Notes: a model not told the origin generated them from the sequence alone. DNA of 64,000 bases from Ophioderma brevispina (GCA_023653785.1 JAMKCH010001715.1:42590-106589); one strand, 5' to 3'. Numbered from the stretch's first letter, positions 33,061 to 45,570 are shown. Translations and numbers: made by a program.

Positions 33061-33640
33061 GGACAGTACATCGGCAAAATTTATAACTGCTTCATAAAAA
33101 AGCCAATGTTTTGACTCATCCAAACAGATTGAGCTCGTCATAGTTATATTAACTATAGTAATGTAGGTATGCCTTTTAATGGATTGGTGGTTGACGTTGA
33201 TGGTTTTCTAGTCCCATAAAATGTTTTTTACCCAATCAAATATCTTAGTATTCTCTGTAAGACAGCTTTAAAAAGGTACATGAGAGATTTCAAGGCTATA
33301 CAGTTGCGTCAATGTAGTATTTTCTAAATATTAGACAACAAGTATGTCTTAAAAGGTGTTTGTATTTGCTCCACAATTTTGTATACCATAGAAATAAATT
33401 ATTCAGATTAATCCTTTCAGATGGGGGATTTATTTTGTTTGAAAAGTTTTACATCGACGCAACAAAATTGGGGAATTCTGCAACTTTGTAAGGGTGACAC
33501 CTGATAATGTGATAATGAAAACCTCTCATTGAACTTTAAAATGAATTTTGTTAAAACATAAAATCAGTGTCAAATAACTAAAATGCAAAAGACCAATGAC
33601 AAAAAAAAAAAAAAAATAGACTGTGCTCGAAGCAAGCGCA
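33061..33640. other. Unassigned AT-rich sequence
   Basis: An A run lies at 33600-33616. Nothing else recognised. Confidence 0.4.
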
Positions 33641-33960
33641 TAAGAAATGTTAGCCAGTGACTTTTGACCCATATCGTGTGTCAGAATTTGAGCATAAGAG
33701 CTATAATTCATTTTTCATCGACCCCAATCTGTATGCCAGCTGTATACAACTAATATTAATGGGCTCGATGAAGAAGAATTAGTGCTTATATAATTTTTGT
33801 GACTAATTTCATTTTTCATCGACCCCATTCTGATGCCAGCTGTATACCAACATCTATCTCCACCCCATACTTACTTCCAATATAATTTTGTGACCCAGTT
33901 TTGATGGTCTGGCCCTAAATAGTGTGCCAGTTTGAGCATAACGAAATGATATTTTTTTAC
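33641..33960. repeat. Decayed ~100-bp tandem repeat
   Basis: 'TTCATTTTTCATCGACCCCA.TCTG.ATGCCAGCTGTATA' occurs near 33707 and again near 33808. 'TTTTGACCCATATCGTGTGTCAGAATTTGAGCATAA' near 33660 has a relative near 33897. Units are about 100 bp with substantial indels. Confidence 0.6.
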
Positions 33961-34082
33961 CTCTGAACCCGAACCATGATCAGATGAAAGTGGTCATCAT
34001 AGGCTTAGTCATCTACGTTATAGTCCAGGTACAGACCATGTGACCTGTTTATACCATAATATAATGTTGTTCAATGTTTTTA

Positions 34083-35440
34083 GACCCAGTTTTTCCGCTG
34101 AATCTGAATTCCGATTGGCTGCAGACGAAACAAACTGGGCAATTCGTTGGGAGGGGAAACGCCAAGTGGAAACCAAAAATTCCAAATGGCCACCAAAACA
34201 CTAAAAACTCATTGTTAAACTACTCCAAAAGTTGGTAATTGTTTTTACATGTCAGTCAAACACCCATTGTGACCAATTAAAATGTGACTTCATTAACCCC
34301 TAATTAAGAGATTCATATGGGCCGCCAACCATACAACAAACCATCTGATATTTATCTACTTTTGCCCGTAGGATGGTAACATGATAGATTACCAAGGCTT
34401 ATAGCAATCACTTACATTCAATTGAAACATTATGAAAGCTTTCAAACAAATTTGCTAATCCAATCAAATCAATAAACCATCAAGATGGCTCCAAAATGGC
34501 AAAATTCATACTTAAAGGCAAGAGCTGCCACTGTTTGTGTTTGTGTATTCACTATAAACTTGATTAAGAGCATTTAAAGATCAAAACATAATCAAAGTGA
34601 TTGATATCTGCAAGATTGGAATCCAGATAGGCGTTCCAATATGCGCAAATGTCCATCATAAAGGTCAGAAATTCATTCCGCGGTAGGCTAAATCAATATT
34701 TGTGGGTTTTAGTTGTCTCACTTCCAAAAAAACCCCAGTAAGGCTATTTTTTCCCTTCAGTGTCATTGAGTCGTTATTCATAAAATATCCCAACATGATG
34801 CACAATGGACGCCTTAAAACCACCAAAACAAAAGAAACTTATCTCTCTAGACATTAGTGATCGTGATTTTTTCGCGCTTAGTAAGTACCATTTCCACCAT
34901 ATTGGATACCCTTTTGGATGGATCTTACATGTATCGATTCCTCTGATTACGTAATGATGTGTACATGATCTGATTGAATTATGTAAGATATACACAACAC
35001 ATTGCCGTACGAGGTTAGTTAGACACTGTCTCAATTATAGCCATCTGAGTATCGGAACATCTTTGGATCCATATAATGACGGAATTTATTATCATATTTT
35101 TAAAAAATGTCTTTATGAGTAAGTAATTTCTTGACTGCCAAAACACAAGAATCGATACCAAATTACCAACATGCAGTCAAAAGTAAATCACGATCAGACA
35201 CTTATTGTATTGGAGGCCATATTGAATTCATTGATGACGTGGTTACAAAATCATATGTAATTGGTTACATGAATGTGTAAACGAGACAGGATGAACATCA
35301 CACCTTTTGAGTGAACAAGGGAGATGAATGTTTTGTGTTTTGTGGCCATTTTGATTTTTTGCGTTTTTACAGAAATGCTTTCAAGGTTGCTCGGCTGGCA
35401 TTCGGGCTCCATCGGATTCAGAATCAGCTCAAAAACGGTC
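34083..35440. mobile_element. TA-flanked inverted-repeat element (1.36 kb)
   Basis: TA at 34081-34082 and 35441-35442 flank ends GACCCAGTTTTTCCGCTGAATCTGAATTCCGAT and, inverted, GACCGTTTTTGAGCTGATTCTGAATCCGAT. Inward similarity resumes at 'AAATGGCCACCAAAACAC' (34183-34202) and its inverse near 35335-35355. No transposase frame is visible. A TA duplication suits a Tc1/mariner-type non-autonomous element; the family is inference. Confidence 0.7.
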
Positions 35441-35442
35441 TA

Positions 35443-37079
35443 GGAGGAAACCAGAACTGAATGAAACACATTATATATCCATTAAAACAAGCTTGAATTA
35501 GGTATCATTAATATGTAGCCTGGACTATTAAGGTTCGGTATATGCAAGGAATTATCAAAATTGCAATTTGACCTTGTTTTATAATTTTGCCACAATTACC
35601 ATTTTGACCCCTTGACTCCTATGTGACCTTTGACACCGTTTGTGACAACTTGTATCGGTTGATGGTAAATGTGATGCTACTGACCAAGTCTGGTTGAAAT
35701 TGACCAAAGCATTCTCGGAGGAGGGTAAGGTTAATTGAACCAAAAGAAAGAAGAAACTCACAAACCACAATAATAGCCGGCTTGCAACGGCAAACATAAA
35801 AAAAATTGCTACACAATAGTATTTGAAAATGTATTTAGGAGTAGCTTCAAAACTTAAACATAAGTTTCTTGCTGGTTCTGACTGTTATTTCTGGTTGGAA
35901 CTGGTTTCCATTGTTTTAAAACAACCAAAAAACGTCCAATCACCATGAATGACCAAGGTATACATGTGCTGAGTTTTGAAGTGCCATAATCAAGTTGTGC
36001 ACCGGACCATATGAATTTGAGGGAAATTTTCAAGTTCTGTGTTTCTTCTACATGCCTGAATCGCGATTACTAATGCTGTTTGTGGTGTTTATTTAAATTC
36101 TATTACCTCCACTACCCTAGGAAAATACGCATTCTGAGTGGTTCAGGTAACGGCCATTATTATGCAATAATCGGTTCGAGACTGCATTTTTCATTTATAT
36201 CCACGCTTGTTTCGGTAATAGAATAGAAATAAAGGGTTTGCAGTATTATTTATGGCTTCATAATGTTTCCTAGGCCGGGAAAAAAATAAATATGGACTCA
36301 GGCTGCGCTTTTACATTATTTATTTTTTACCGACCTCGGACACATTATTCGCCCCATAAAAAAGGTACTGCATCACCCCCTTTATTTCATTAATTGATTG
36401 TGGGGACCTTGACATCGCTACCTAAGCAACCTCCCCGGCAGCAGGGATATATTAGACATTTATTTAGCAGACTGTCATGATGAAGTTCATGAACTGCCAC
36501 AATCAATAAAACTATCACAAGTGCCTCTTTCTATGTATAAACTATTTCAGGTGAATTATTGGCGGGATGTAATCTCTCTCCTGTGACGAAATCAGACAAA
36601 ATAGTGATATTTTAACTATATAATTTTCATATCTTTCACATTCTCTGACATGCTCTCTATTTATGATGTATTTGCACACTCTCTGATGTCTTTCTACACT
36701 ATGTATGCTCTCTTGCATTTTGGATGTGCTCCTTAACTCCATGGCAGGGTGTGCTAAGTTGTTATCTTTCTCCTTTTTCATGCTCTTTCATTAAAACACA
36801 CACACTTTTTTTTAGCCTCCGTCTCATTATCAAAATAATATAGCAAAAAACTGTTTTTTTTAAAGAGGGGACTACAATGAAATACAGACTAAACTCTTGA
36901 ACAGTTTGACAGATTTGATTCCTTCCCACAAAATACAGTAAAAATCCCACTATTGCTATATATTCTGAAAAAAGCGCTGTAAATTTAAGCAATTTAATGG
37001 GCTGAGCCCGGGTTCAATTAGTTTAAATGAACCCAGGTAGTACGAGCTGGTTAATTGAAGTTATTTTTGGTTGAAGTTC
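35443..37079. other. Unassigned AT-rich sequence
   Basis: 'GTGACCTTTGACACC' near 35620 resembles the half-site repeats. A 10-bp hairpin CCCGGGTTCA/TGAACCCAGG lies at 37008-37038. No gene recognised. Confidence 0.35.
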
Positions 37080-37213
37080 TCGCGGGTCATACCGCGTTTG
37101 CTACTTTCACACGCGCCTGCTAACGTTAGCTCGTGACGTATGATCGTTGCGTTCACGGGTTGTTCGATTTTTCACTGGGGTTGATGGCAGTCATTTCTGG
37201 TTGTATTTAAGTT
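37080..37213 (+). promoter_or_regulatory. CpG-dense patch ending at a splice donor (possible first exon)
   Basis: Several CpGs (CGCGGGTCATACCGCG, ACACGCGCC, TAACGTTAGCTCGTGACGTATGATCGTTGCG) are concentrated in about 100 bp of otherwise CpG-poor DNA. AAGTT|GTAAGTAT lies at 37213/37214. This resembles an unmethylated promoter plus non-coding first exon, but there is no direct evidence of transcription. Confidence 0.25.
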
Positions 37214-39869
37214 GTAAGTATCCCGAAATGGGTTTTTTTAAAGATTGAACTCCTTAAATGATAATCTGCTGTGACGAATGAGAATATAAAGGTTGTTGGA
37301 AAACGGTACTCTCTTACGACAAATTGAACCCGGAGACACCATTATTTTTGCGTTGGTATTCCACCTTAAAATAATGTGGATCGCATTGGGTTCAATTCCA
37401 AAGGCTTCACTCAAAAACTGTTGCTGTATTCCAAGAGAGGACTCAATCAATGGGTAAAGATTAAATTGGGAACCCCCAGTAACATTTCTATTTTGTATCT
37501 CCGATTATAATTTTTTATCCAAATGAGTTAGACTATTTAGACGTAGTAGAATGAACGTTATGTCCATCATGAATCGCACAATAGCCCTCATGGGGTTTGA
37601 GTTAGTAACAAACAATATTTTCTTAAGTATCTACAAGCATATCTAACTGTGCAAACACCATAGGATTCTATTTCAGTTTATGGTAATCCTCTGTTTTGTA
37701 AATGCCCCCCGTCAAATTTAATTAGACCTCTTGCTTAGTGAAAGTGCTTTTGATAGGCTTTAAACGTGACCTAACCACAAATGTATTAGGCTTAGTGCCC
37801 AGGTAGTTCTCAAAATTTGGCTTGATTAAGGAGTGCAACTGGGAGTCAATGAAGATGATACCTAATTTATACCCAAGATTTTGAAGACAAAATTTTTATT
37901 TAACACCAATATTGTTATTTTTCTCAAAAATTCGTCAAATACTTTAGAAAATGGAAATTCTCCCTCCACAAAATTAAAAGAAATTGGCCATTTATTGGCA
38001 AGAGGATTTTAGCAAAAAATAAGAAACAAATGGGACGCATCCAGTTAACAAATTAGGGGAAAAAAGGTTGGGATCATATACTCACATAAGGCGAAAACGA
38101 CGACCAATATTGGTGTTATGTTACCCGTATGAGTGTGTTGAAACCCCAAGAGTCATTTGTTGTGGTGTTGTAGCATTGCAAATATCATCAGGCATTTTGT
38201 TTGTTTTTAAATCCGGCAGGACCTTACTTGTTTCAATAATACCCCAGGCACATTTTTGCAGTGAAGTTTGAGAAGTGGTGGTTATTTTACACCGATTAAG
38301 ATGTATTTTTTTTTGTTTTTATTTTTTACACCTTCTTGGAAGCCTGGTGTCAACAGAACTTTCTGTTGTATAGTCCATTCTCCTGTATTATGCATGGTGT
38401 GAAGGATTTTATAAACTAACAGATCATAAAATTTGGGGGGCCCCCAATTTTTTAATATTCCCAGCTGACCATAATTATGACCCCATATGTTACCAACAAT
38501 TGTGTCAATGGTGAATTCCCATAGGAAAAACATGTACAGCATCACACACAGTATACACATACGCATGCAGGATGAGGTCAATTTGATGTTCTGTCCTCCT
38601 CTTCTGCACGTTCAATTCTGCCATTTTATATAATAAATGTGAAAGAAATATGAAGAATCCGGGGTTTTTTTTTTACGTGCGACGTTCGACTGGAACATTC
38701 ACTTTCTTACGATGTTGTCGACTTCCCCTGCCAATTCGACTGCCCTTTGGCCAAAAACTGCGGTCATCGGTGGTGTTCAGAGGGTGACGACATTGATGTT
38801 TTACTGAGTTTTGTGGGGTTTGTGTAAAAACAATCTGTCGCACTTTGAAATGACTTGTGTGGGCCAAAATGAGTTCTGATTTTCAAAGGTCATGCTACAG
38901 CTTTTCTTGAATTGGATATTCAATCTGGGCTACTTCTAGCACCAGATTCCAGGCAATGTGTTTAAGTGTTTAAAAAAGACTAAGCCTTCGGTTATGCCAG
39001 ATGTTTGATTGACATTTGAATTCCCTGTTGCTGTCAGGTTGGCATGTCCTAACCCCCCTGCCCCACTAGTAAATCGAAGACTACAATTAATCTCGACAAT
39101 TAGCTTTAAAGTGAAAGTCACGCGACTGTTAAAGGATGATAATACCAGGACAAGGGTTGTGGTTGTAAGCGTGTGTGGGATTTAAAAATCATTATGAGGC
39201 AGATATTCCAGAAAGCTCTGGGGTCAAATAACAAATTCAAAATGATAAAAGTCAATCATTTTATTTTCGAATATGGCCGCCAATTGACACTCCGATGTCT
39301 TTGTTCAAAAACACACCATTAATTTCAAAACAGTGCAAAATTTATCCCTTATTCCCAAAACGACGTCCAATGGCGAAAATGTATCGTTTTTCCACATGTT
39401 TATTAAACGGATAATGCTTAGATCATCTTATATCTGAGGGGGTCCCCGGCCCAGGGGCCAAAAAATAATACTTTAAACCAGTGCTGTGACATCACCACTG
39501 ACTTAAAATTTCCAAAATTGGTCCCGCAAACTTATAATAAGAGTCCATTTCAAGATCAAAACTGTAGAAATTCATACTTTAATAAAACCCATCTCATGTA
39601 CAAACTGGTAAGGCCGAAAAATTTCCAAAAACGTCTCCCCCGTATTTGTTTTATGCTCTCGCTGTCGCGGATTGGCTGCATGGCGGCTGGGTGTTTTGTT
39701 AGCGTTGGAAGGTTGGCAGTAAATGCACACAATTCAAGAATTGTGGCCCTCCGACTGAGATTTTGGTCATTAATTTTGGTTTTTAAACACAAAAACTACA
39801 ATAGTTTTATGAAGCTTAACTGTAGAAAAAATATAGGTTTATGTGTCTTCCTTTTTGCTGCATTGAATG
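37214..39869. other. Unassigned AT-rich sequence
   Basis: Near-palindrome AAAATTTGGGGGGCCCCCAATTTTT at about 38428-38452 and 'GGTCCCCGGCCCAGGGGCC' near 39443. 'AATATGGCCGCCAATTG' near 39277 recalls motifs inside the inverted-repeat elements at 27.6 and 34.1 kb. A 118-codon open frame at 39518-39874 overlaps a 78-codon one on the other strand; neither is recognisable. Confidence 0.3.
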
Positions 39870-40370
39870 TATGAGTTGAATTTTCTGGGGCAAGTGGTTA
39901 TTGGTTTTAAGACTTCCAAATGAGGGGTAATGAAGTGAGTGTGACTTTTATAAGAAGGGATGATCCTACAAATCGGCACACCTTATCCCAGTAATTGGAT
40001 TTCCTCAGAAACCCACCAATGGGACGGGTTGCATGAATTAGGTACCTGTGCTTTTAAAGACTAGTGCGTTGTCTCAGAAAATGCATGCCTAAGTTGGCAT
40101 CCTGTAATTTCTGCTTTGAATGTATGCGACATTCAATTTCAACATAAAAGTTATGTGTGTTAAGTAGGTTATTGGTTTAAGATTCCAAAGAGGGGGGGTA
40201 ATGAGCTGAATGTGGCTTTCATTAGAAGCGGTGGTCCTACAATGCGGCACACCTTACCTCCAGTTAAATAATGGATTTTTCAGGAATCCTTACCGCGGAA
40301 ACCATGAATGGGCCCCAGGCTTTGAACAAAGAATGGCGCGTTGTCTCGTCATGGATGATAGTAAAAAGCA
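39870..40370. repeat. Two diverged tandem units, period ~270 bp
   Basis: 'GGTTATTGGTTTTAAGACTTCCAAATGAGGGGTAATGAAGTGAGTGTG' near 39896 recurs near 40167. 'CCTACAAATCGGCACACCTTA' near 39966 recurs near 40237, and 'GTGCGTTGTCTC' near 40064 recurs near 40334. Confidence 0.7.
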
Positions 40371-40639
40371 AACATGCTTTTTAAGTAGGGATAGTTGTAA
40401 TTGTTATTGGGTGTTCTAAAAAACTTGCAAATGAAATACATATTTTATTGGCTATGGAAACTGAAATGCATATGGGCCCCCATATAGATCAAACCACAGT
40501 CATGTTATACCCAAGTATCTTAGTACAATGGCTATGTCATATGCATTAGTTTGTAGTCCTCCTCAGGCTTTGGGCCTCTCTGGGCTGTGTTATTATTCCA
40601 TAAAGAGTAAAGCTGTCATGTCTCTCATTTTCCCCAGTT
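40371..40639. other. Unassigned sequence
   Basis: Nothing recognised. Confidence 0.4.
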
Positions 40640-41010
40640 GTTTGACCCTATGTAATTGTCTCTTTTAGTTGTAGAAACAATTTTTAAGCCAATTGGCAAC
40701 CCAATTTTTGACAAAAACGATATTAAGTAGGGACAACAAGCAACTTATGGCCTTTGCAAAAAATCAGAAAACTCCATGGTGGGAATTTGCCATATAGGCC
40801 TACCAAAGTCATGATTTGTATGTTATACGCCCTCTATATGGCTTAAGCATTCTCCATAGAAGACATGCAAAAATAGCGTTTTTTTAAGAGGAAAGTTGCC
40901 TGCAATGAATGAAATTCTGTAAAATTTATACAGAATTGTGAGTTCGTGGAATAAATAAATCAGTTGTCAATCAAAACTTGTGATGTTGATATTTTGGTTT
41001 TATTCTGGTT
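40640..41010 (-). repeat. Family C, copy 3 (inverted)
   Basis: Reverse complement carries the family C order: AATAAAACCAAAATATCAAC, TTTCATTCATTGCAGGCAAC, CATATAGAGGGCGTATAACAT, CAAATCATGA, CCTATATGGCAAATTCCCACCATGGAGTTTTCTGATTTTTT, AAAAGAGACAATTACATAGGGTCAAACA. It extends the family upstream past copy 2. Confidence 0.7.
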
Positions 41011-41689
41011 TTGTCATAATAAAACAAACTTTCAAAACAGACTAGTTACATTTTGCTGAGATCGGTTACAATTCGTTGATGCCTTTTTGTCCACTGTTAT
41101 ATTTCTCGGTGACCAGCCCACTCATACCTTTTCTTTCAATGATATCTTTGACTTTGGTTCTTGTCTGATTTCACAGTTTGTACTTTATCAGTAAAAATTG
41201 GTCGGCGCCTATTTGCCCGGTCTTGCACTTTCCACTCGACTTGTGTCTTTGGCGCTCCTGTCATGTTGGTAAAGAAAATTTGAGGCGTCTTGCCCCCAAA
41301 TTCTAGATACAAAAGTCAATACAGAAATTGCTACAGAAATAGATTTTTTTTCTATTTTCTAATAAAAAAAACCTTCCAAAAAATAATGAAGGACAAAATG
41401 CTTTATTAGGAAGAATATTTCAAAAAAAAAAAAATTTGCAAAATTTGGGAATTATTGAGTCTTGAGATAAAAAGCTATTCAAATTAATGTGGGTAAACAT
41501 CAGGTCTACCGTGGAAAAGATTTAACAGGGGTTGTGGCTCTTGATTCCAATATTCAACCCCTCCCTAGTAATCACTGATTTTTCGTCTTTATAAGTTCAT
41601 AATTTTAAAAAGCATTAGATGTGATGAATCAATGATTCTTGCGATGGTTCCCATCGGTCTAGGTTAGTTGTTGTTGTCTATTGATCGAG
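41011..41689. other. Unassigned AT-rich sequence
   Basis: A12 run at about 41423-41434. Nothing else recognised. Confidence 0.4.
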
Positions 41690-42465
41690 TGATTTGCCTA
41701 GTTATTTGGCTATTTATTTATTTGTCTATTTAGGTGGCCTATGTATTTATTTGTCATATTTTTTGTATATTTATTTATTGTCTATTTATTTATTTGTTAT
41801 TTATTTGTCTATTATTTATTGTCTATTTATGAGTTGTCATGTATTTATTTTATTAAATCAATATTATATGGTTCCCTGCATATTAAATTTTAAGGGTGTT
41901 ATTTACTTGTTTGTTGTTTGTTTATTGATTTATGTATCTATTTATGTATTTGTTCTACTTTAGTTGTTATTGCTATTATTTGTCTATTTATTGTTATTTG
42001 TCTATTATTTGTCTATTCATTTATTGGTCTATTTATTATTTGTCTATTTATTTGTCTATTTATTTATTTGCCTGATTTATTGATTTGGTCTACTTATTGT
42101 CTATTTATTTATTTGCTATTTATTTATCTATTATTGCCTATTATTTGGCTATTATTTATTGTCTATAGTATGCCTATTTATTATTTGCCTATTTATTTAT
42201 TTGTCTATTGATTATTTGTCTTTATTATTTTATTTGTCTATTTATTTGTCTATTTATTTATTTGTCTATTATTTGTCTATTTATTGTATATTTAATTATT
42301 TGTCTATTTATTTATTGTCTATTTATTTATTTGTCTATTTATTTATTGTCTATTATTATTTGTCTATTTATTCATCTATTTGCTTTATTCTCTATTGGTC
42401 TATTATTCATCTATATTTGTTCTATTTATTCATCTATTTTTTGTCTATTTATTTTTGATTGTGTT
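41690..42465. repeat. Long ATTT/GTCT simple-repeat array (~775 bp)
   Basis: Built almost entirely from TATTTATT, TATTTGTC and TATTATTTGTC blocks (core TTTGTCTATTTATTTA), with an irregular insert around 41835-41900. All long open frames here are Ile/Leu/Tyr/Phe-rich artefacts of the repeat, present in three plus-strand frames at once. Confidence 0.95.
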
Positions 42466-43795
42466 ATTGACCAGAGTGTTATGTTGATCGTGAAAAACTG
42501 GAACAGAAGCTAATTATTAGAAGCAACAGTAGTAATGACCATGGACCTCTCTATTTGCTGTCAAGCATAGATAATGACCAATAACACTGTAAGGAGAAAA
42601 TAAAAACATGTTTCAAGACCACAGTAGTCAAGTTTCAAGTTCCTTGCAGTGCCTGTGGCTAAATGAGACCAATTCATTTTGGCCGCTTTTAAATAGTCGC
42701 ACTATTTGAAAGACACCTGCCTGAAGTGGCAGTTGTCCTGCAAACAGTGTATTGCCCCCATGTTGAGTCTACATAAAGTGAGTTTGAATGTAGCGAGTTA
42801 TGCTTTTGACTTCAGAGCTTATTTGTCCAGTTTACACACGTTTTAGAGCAAAAAACTGATGTTTACATCATCATTTTGTTCAAATGGAAGGAGTTATGTC
42901 TGGTCTGTGGTAGGGGGTTTATGTTAAATTTTTTGATGGACAAATTCACGATTACTTAAAGCTGATAGGCCATTAAACATGCGCTCTATTTTATTTTTAA
43001 TGTGATGTGGAGATTTGTGCAGGGTGACTTGTCTTTAATGAACTTAAATGCCCTGAGAATGGTGGTGATCGTTTATTAGTTGATCTTAATTAGCACAGGT
43101 TGTACAGGCAAATTTTACTTTCATTGGCCTGTCACGCATGTACCAAAAAGTATGCCCCGCAAGACGGGATGTTAGCCGAGACTTGGACGGGAATGTACGT
43201 TAGCTTGTCCCGCCCTGCAGGGACAATCATTGATGATCGCTGGGACTTAAGCCGGGAGGTACAAAAATTTGGGGACTTTAACGCATGTGTCACAACATAT
43301 AAAAAGGGCTATCATGTGAGCAGTTAGTATCGCCTGTAAAATCTGTAGTATATCACCAGTTTATTTCAGTGCACATTAAAACGCGGGCATTTTAATATGA
43401 ATGAATGAAAAATATTGAATCGCTATTGGAAACAAATAAATGCTCTGAAATACATTCTGTTAGCTCAAAATACTTCTCGAAACTACGGCATGGGCATATT
43501 TTCAAGTTTATTTTAGCAAGTCATACAAGAGTAGGTCGACCCAAACGACAATCACCATGATGATCTTGTTGTTTGGCTGAAGTTTCAGTTGGCAGATATG
43601 ATGCAGGGTTTTAGATATTACTTGCTATGTTAGTGGTCGGATATCGCGTGGATAATGTGGATTTTTTGTTTTTACAAACCAACTAAACGAGGGTTTGTTT
43701 CTCAAACATACTTCCGATGTGGTGAAATTTCGGCTCGGTTCTGACCACTCCAGCGATTCCAATGTAGTATGATTTTATATAAGCTAGAACTGTTG
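42466..43795. other. Unassigned sequence
   Basis: A moderately GC-rich stretch at 43130-43265 ('CCCCGCAAGACGGGATGTTAGC', 'CCCGCCCTGCAGGGAC') has a 75-codon open frame at 43100-43327 with no recognisable domain. Confidence 0.35.
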
Positions 43796-44050
43796 TCGAA
43801 TAGCCGGGACCGATCCGGGATTGTACAGAGTTTTTAAAGCAGTCCCCCCCACCATTGGCGAGAATAGAATATATGGGGATTGTCACACCAAAGCCCTGCT
43901 AGTAGGGGCCGGGACCATAGGGGGGATCTGTACAAAAAATGTAAGCCGGATACCCGGGATTCGGCTACTTTACGGGGGGACAAAGGCGGGGGGGTCACAA
44001 CAGCAAATGTAAAATTCCGGCTAAGTCCCCCCCGGGCCCGGGGAATGACT
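43796..44050. repeat. GC-rich segment with nested palindromes
   Basis: 'TTGTACAGA...GTCCCCCCC' (43823-43850) and 'GGGGGGATCTGTACAAA' (43920-43937) are inverse. AGCCG...CGGCT with CCCGGG between lies at 43942-43967, and CCCCCCCGGGCCCGGGG at 44027-44043. Several C and G runs of six or more. Probably a degenerate foldback or MITE; boundaries unclear. Confidence 0.45.
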
Positions 44051-44253
44051 GATAAGGCATTACCTGAAATCAGTGAAATGTATTTGTGATGATTGAGTAG
44101 ACGCCGCTTATAAGCCTTTCCACAGTAGGATTTTGACCATGATGACATCACAGAGGTAAATCAAGTTTCAACCAAAACGACTGCTTGAAATAAAAAAAAA
44201 AGTCTGGGAGCTCCAAAAAATATTTCAATTGATGCTCCTGCATGCATTCAGAC
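44051..44253. other. Unassigned sequence
   Basis: Nothing recognised. Confidence 0.35.
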
Positions 44254-44322
44254 ACGCACACATACATACACATACACACACACACACACGCACACGCACA
44301 CACACACACGCACCACACACCC
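44254..44322. repeat. CA microsatellite
   Basis: About 70 bp of (CA)n interrupted by CATA and CG variants. Confidence 0.95.
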
Positions 44323-44795
44323 CAATGTATCTGCGTTATGTCAAAGGCCAGTGGAATTAGCTGATGTCATATCCTATTGTTTGCGGCGAGTCCAAGAAAG
44401 TTTTTAATGTGCAACAGGACTGACTGCGAAATCTGTTGTGCTGTTCATGTATTGGGATGACATTTTAAGTTCTTTGAGTCTGTGGCTCTTGAAACGGTTC
44501 TTTAGGTGATGTGTGGCCTGAAAGAACCATTTCAAAGCCAATGACCAAGGGACTTGGCATTTCAAAAAAAGTATGTTTGCTGGGAATTCTTTCAAATGGC
44601 AGCATGCAACTACAAACCTTCTTGCATTCAATTGAATGCCTATACAACACATTCAGACAAGGAGGAAAATGGAAAAATGTCTAACCTAAATATCCAGCGT
44701 GTCTTGCAGGTAAAAAGAAAAGAGAAAAGTAAGAAATGGAAGAATGAAAATAAGAATTATTTTATGACTGATCTAATTTCATGTTCAGATGATTT
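44323..44795. other. Unassigned sequence
   Basis: An open frame from 44554 reaches a CAG|GTAAAA donor-like site near 44710, but the opposite strand is also open (44404-44652). Not called. Confidence 0.3.
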
Positions 44796-45275
44796 TGTTG
44801 TCGCCTGCCCTAAGGCAGAGGAAGACACATAGGGATCACTTGTCCATTGCTTATTTGTTGACGTATGTTGTTGTTGTGCTGTCTGTTGTTGTTGATGTGA
44901 TGAAAAAGGGTTAACATTTGCCTGTAATATCCTCATTACTATTGGATTGATTATTTTTTAAACCAAAAACTTGGTGTCACAGGTGCAACAATGCTCCCCC
45001 ATTTGTTGATGAGTCAAAGGTCACATTACCAAGGTCAAAGTCATGTGAGGTCAAGTTGTAAGGTATATATAAAGTATTTAAAAATGTAAAATTGACCTCA
45101 TTTGAAAAGTTGAGTTCAATTGGAATCAAACTTGTTTATGGAGTTTACTATGCAAAACCCGTCATTTGTTATGAGGTAAGAGGTCACATATCAAGGTCAA
45201 AGTCATGTTAGGCCTATTATTAACTAACGGGGACGGCAGGCGACACAAAGCGGCCAAGGACCGATGTATTTTATG
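44796..45275 (+). repeat. Family A, most complete copy (~0.48 kb)
   Basis: Runs from 'TTGTCGCCTGCCCTAAGGCAGAGGAAGACACATAGGGATCAC' through 'GTTGTTGTGCTGTCTGTTGTTGTTG', 'GGGTTAACATTTGCCTGTAATATCC' and the AGGTCA block to 'GGGGACGGCAGGCGACACAAAGCGGCCAAGGACCGATGTATTTT'. The first and last parts contain GTCGCCTGCC and its inverse GGCAGGCGAC, a short terminal inverted repeat. Half-sites are mostly mutated here compared with 7.3 and 11.4 kb. Likely a non-autonomous DNA element; class unknown. Confidence 0.75.
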
Positions 45276-45570
45276 ATTGAAAATAATGAGGTATTGCAGT
45301 TTGACGTTTTTAAATTTAATGACAGCATGGAAAACATTAAAACTGACATTTCTGTACAAAAGTAATATATACAAATTGGACTATTTTTCTGTATTAAGTT
45401 TTATTCAATTTTTGTTTATTAAAATTTTCTTTTTCTCCTTATTTTAATGGAGTTTAAAATTGATTTTGTTTACAACTCATTTAAAAACAAATGAATCCCT
45501 TACATACTCAACTCACCACATATCAAAAGCACCTTTTTTTCTCTTGTTCAATTGGGATACCGTGCTTTAG
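45276..45570. other. Unassigned AT-rich sequence
   Basis: Nothing recognised apart from T-rich tracts. Confidence 0.4.

Noticed and set aside
39518..39874. 118-codon plus-strand frame
   Set aside because: Overlaps a 78-codon frame on the other strand and lacks recognisable features; both may be chance.
41694..42513. Four overlapping 89-101-codon Ile/Leu/Tyr-rich frames resembling membrane proteins
   Set aside because: They are translations of the ATTT/GTCT simple repeat in several frames.
44281..44322. CRISPR-like short repeats
   Set aside because: It is a plain CA microsatellite; no repeat-spacer structure exists anywhere in the window.
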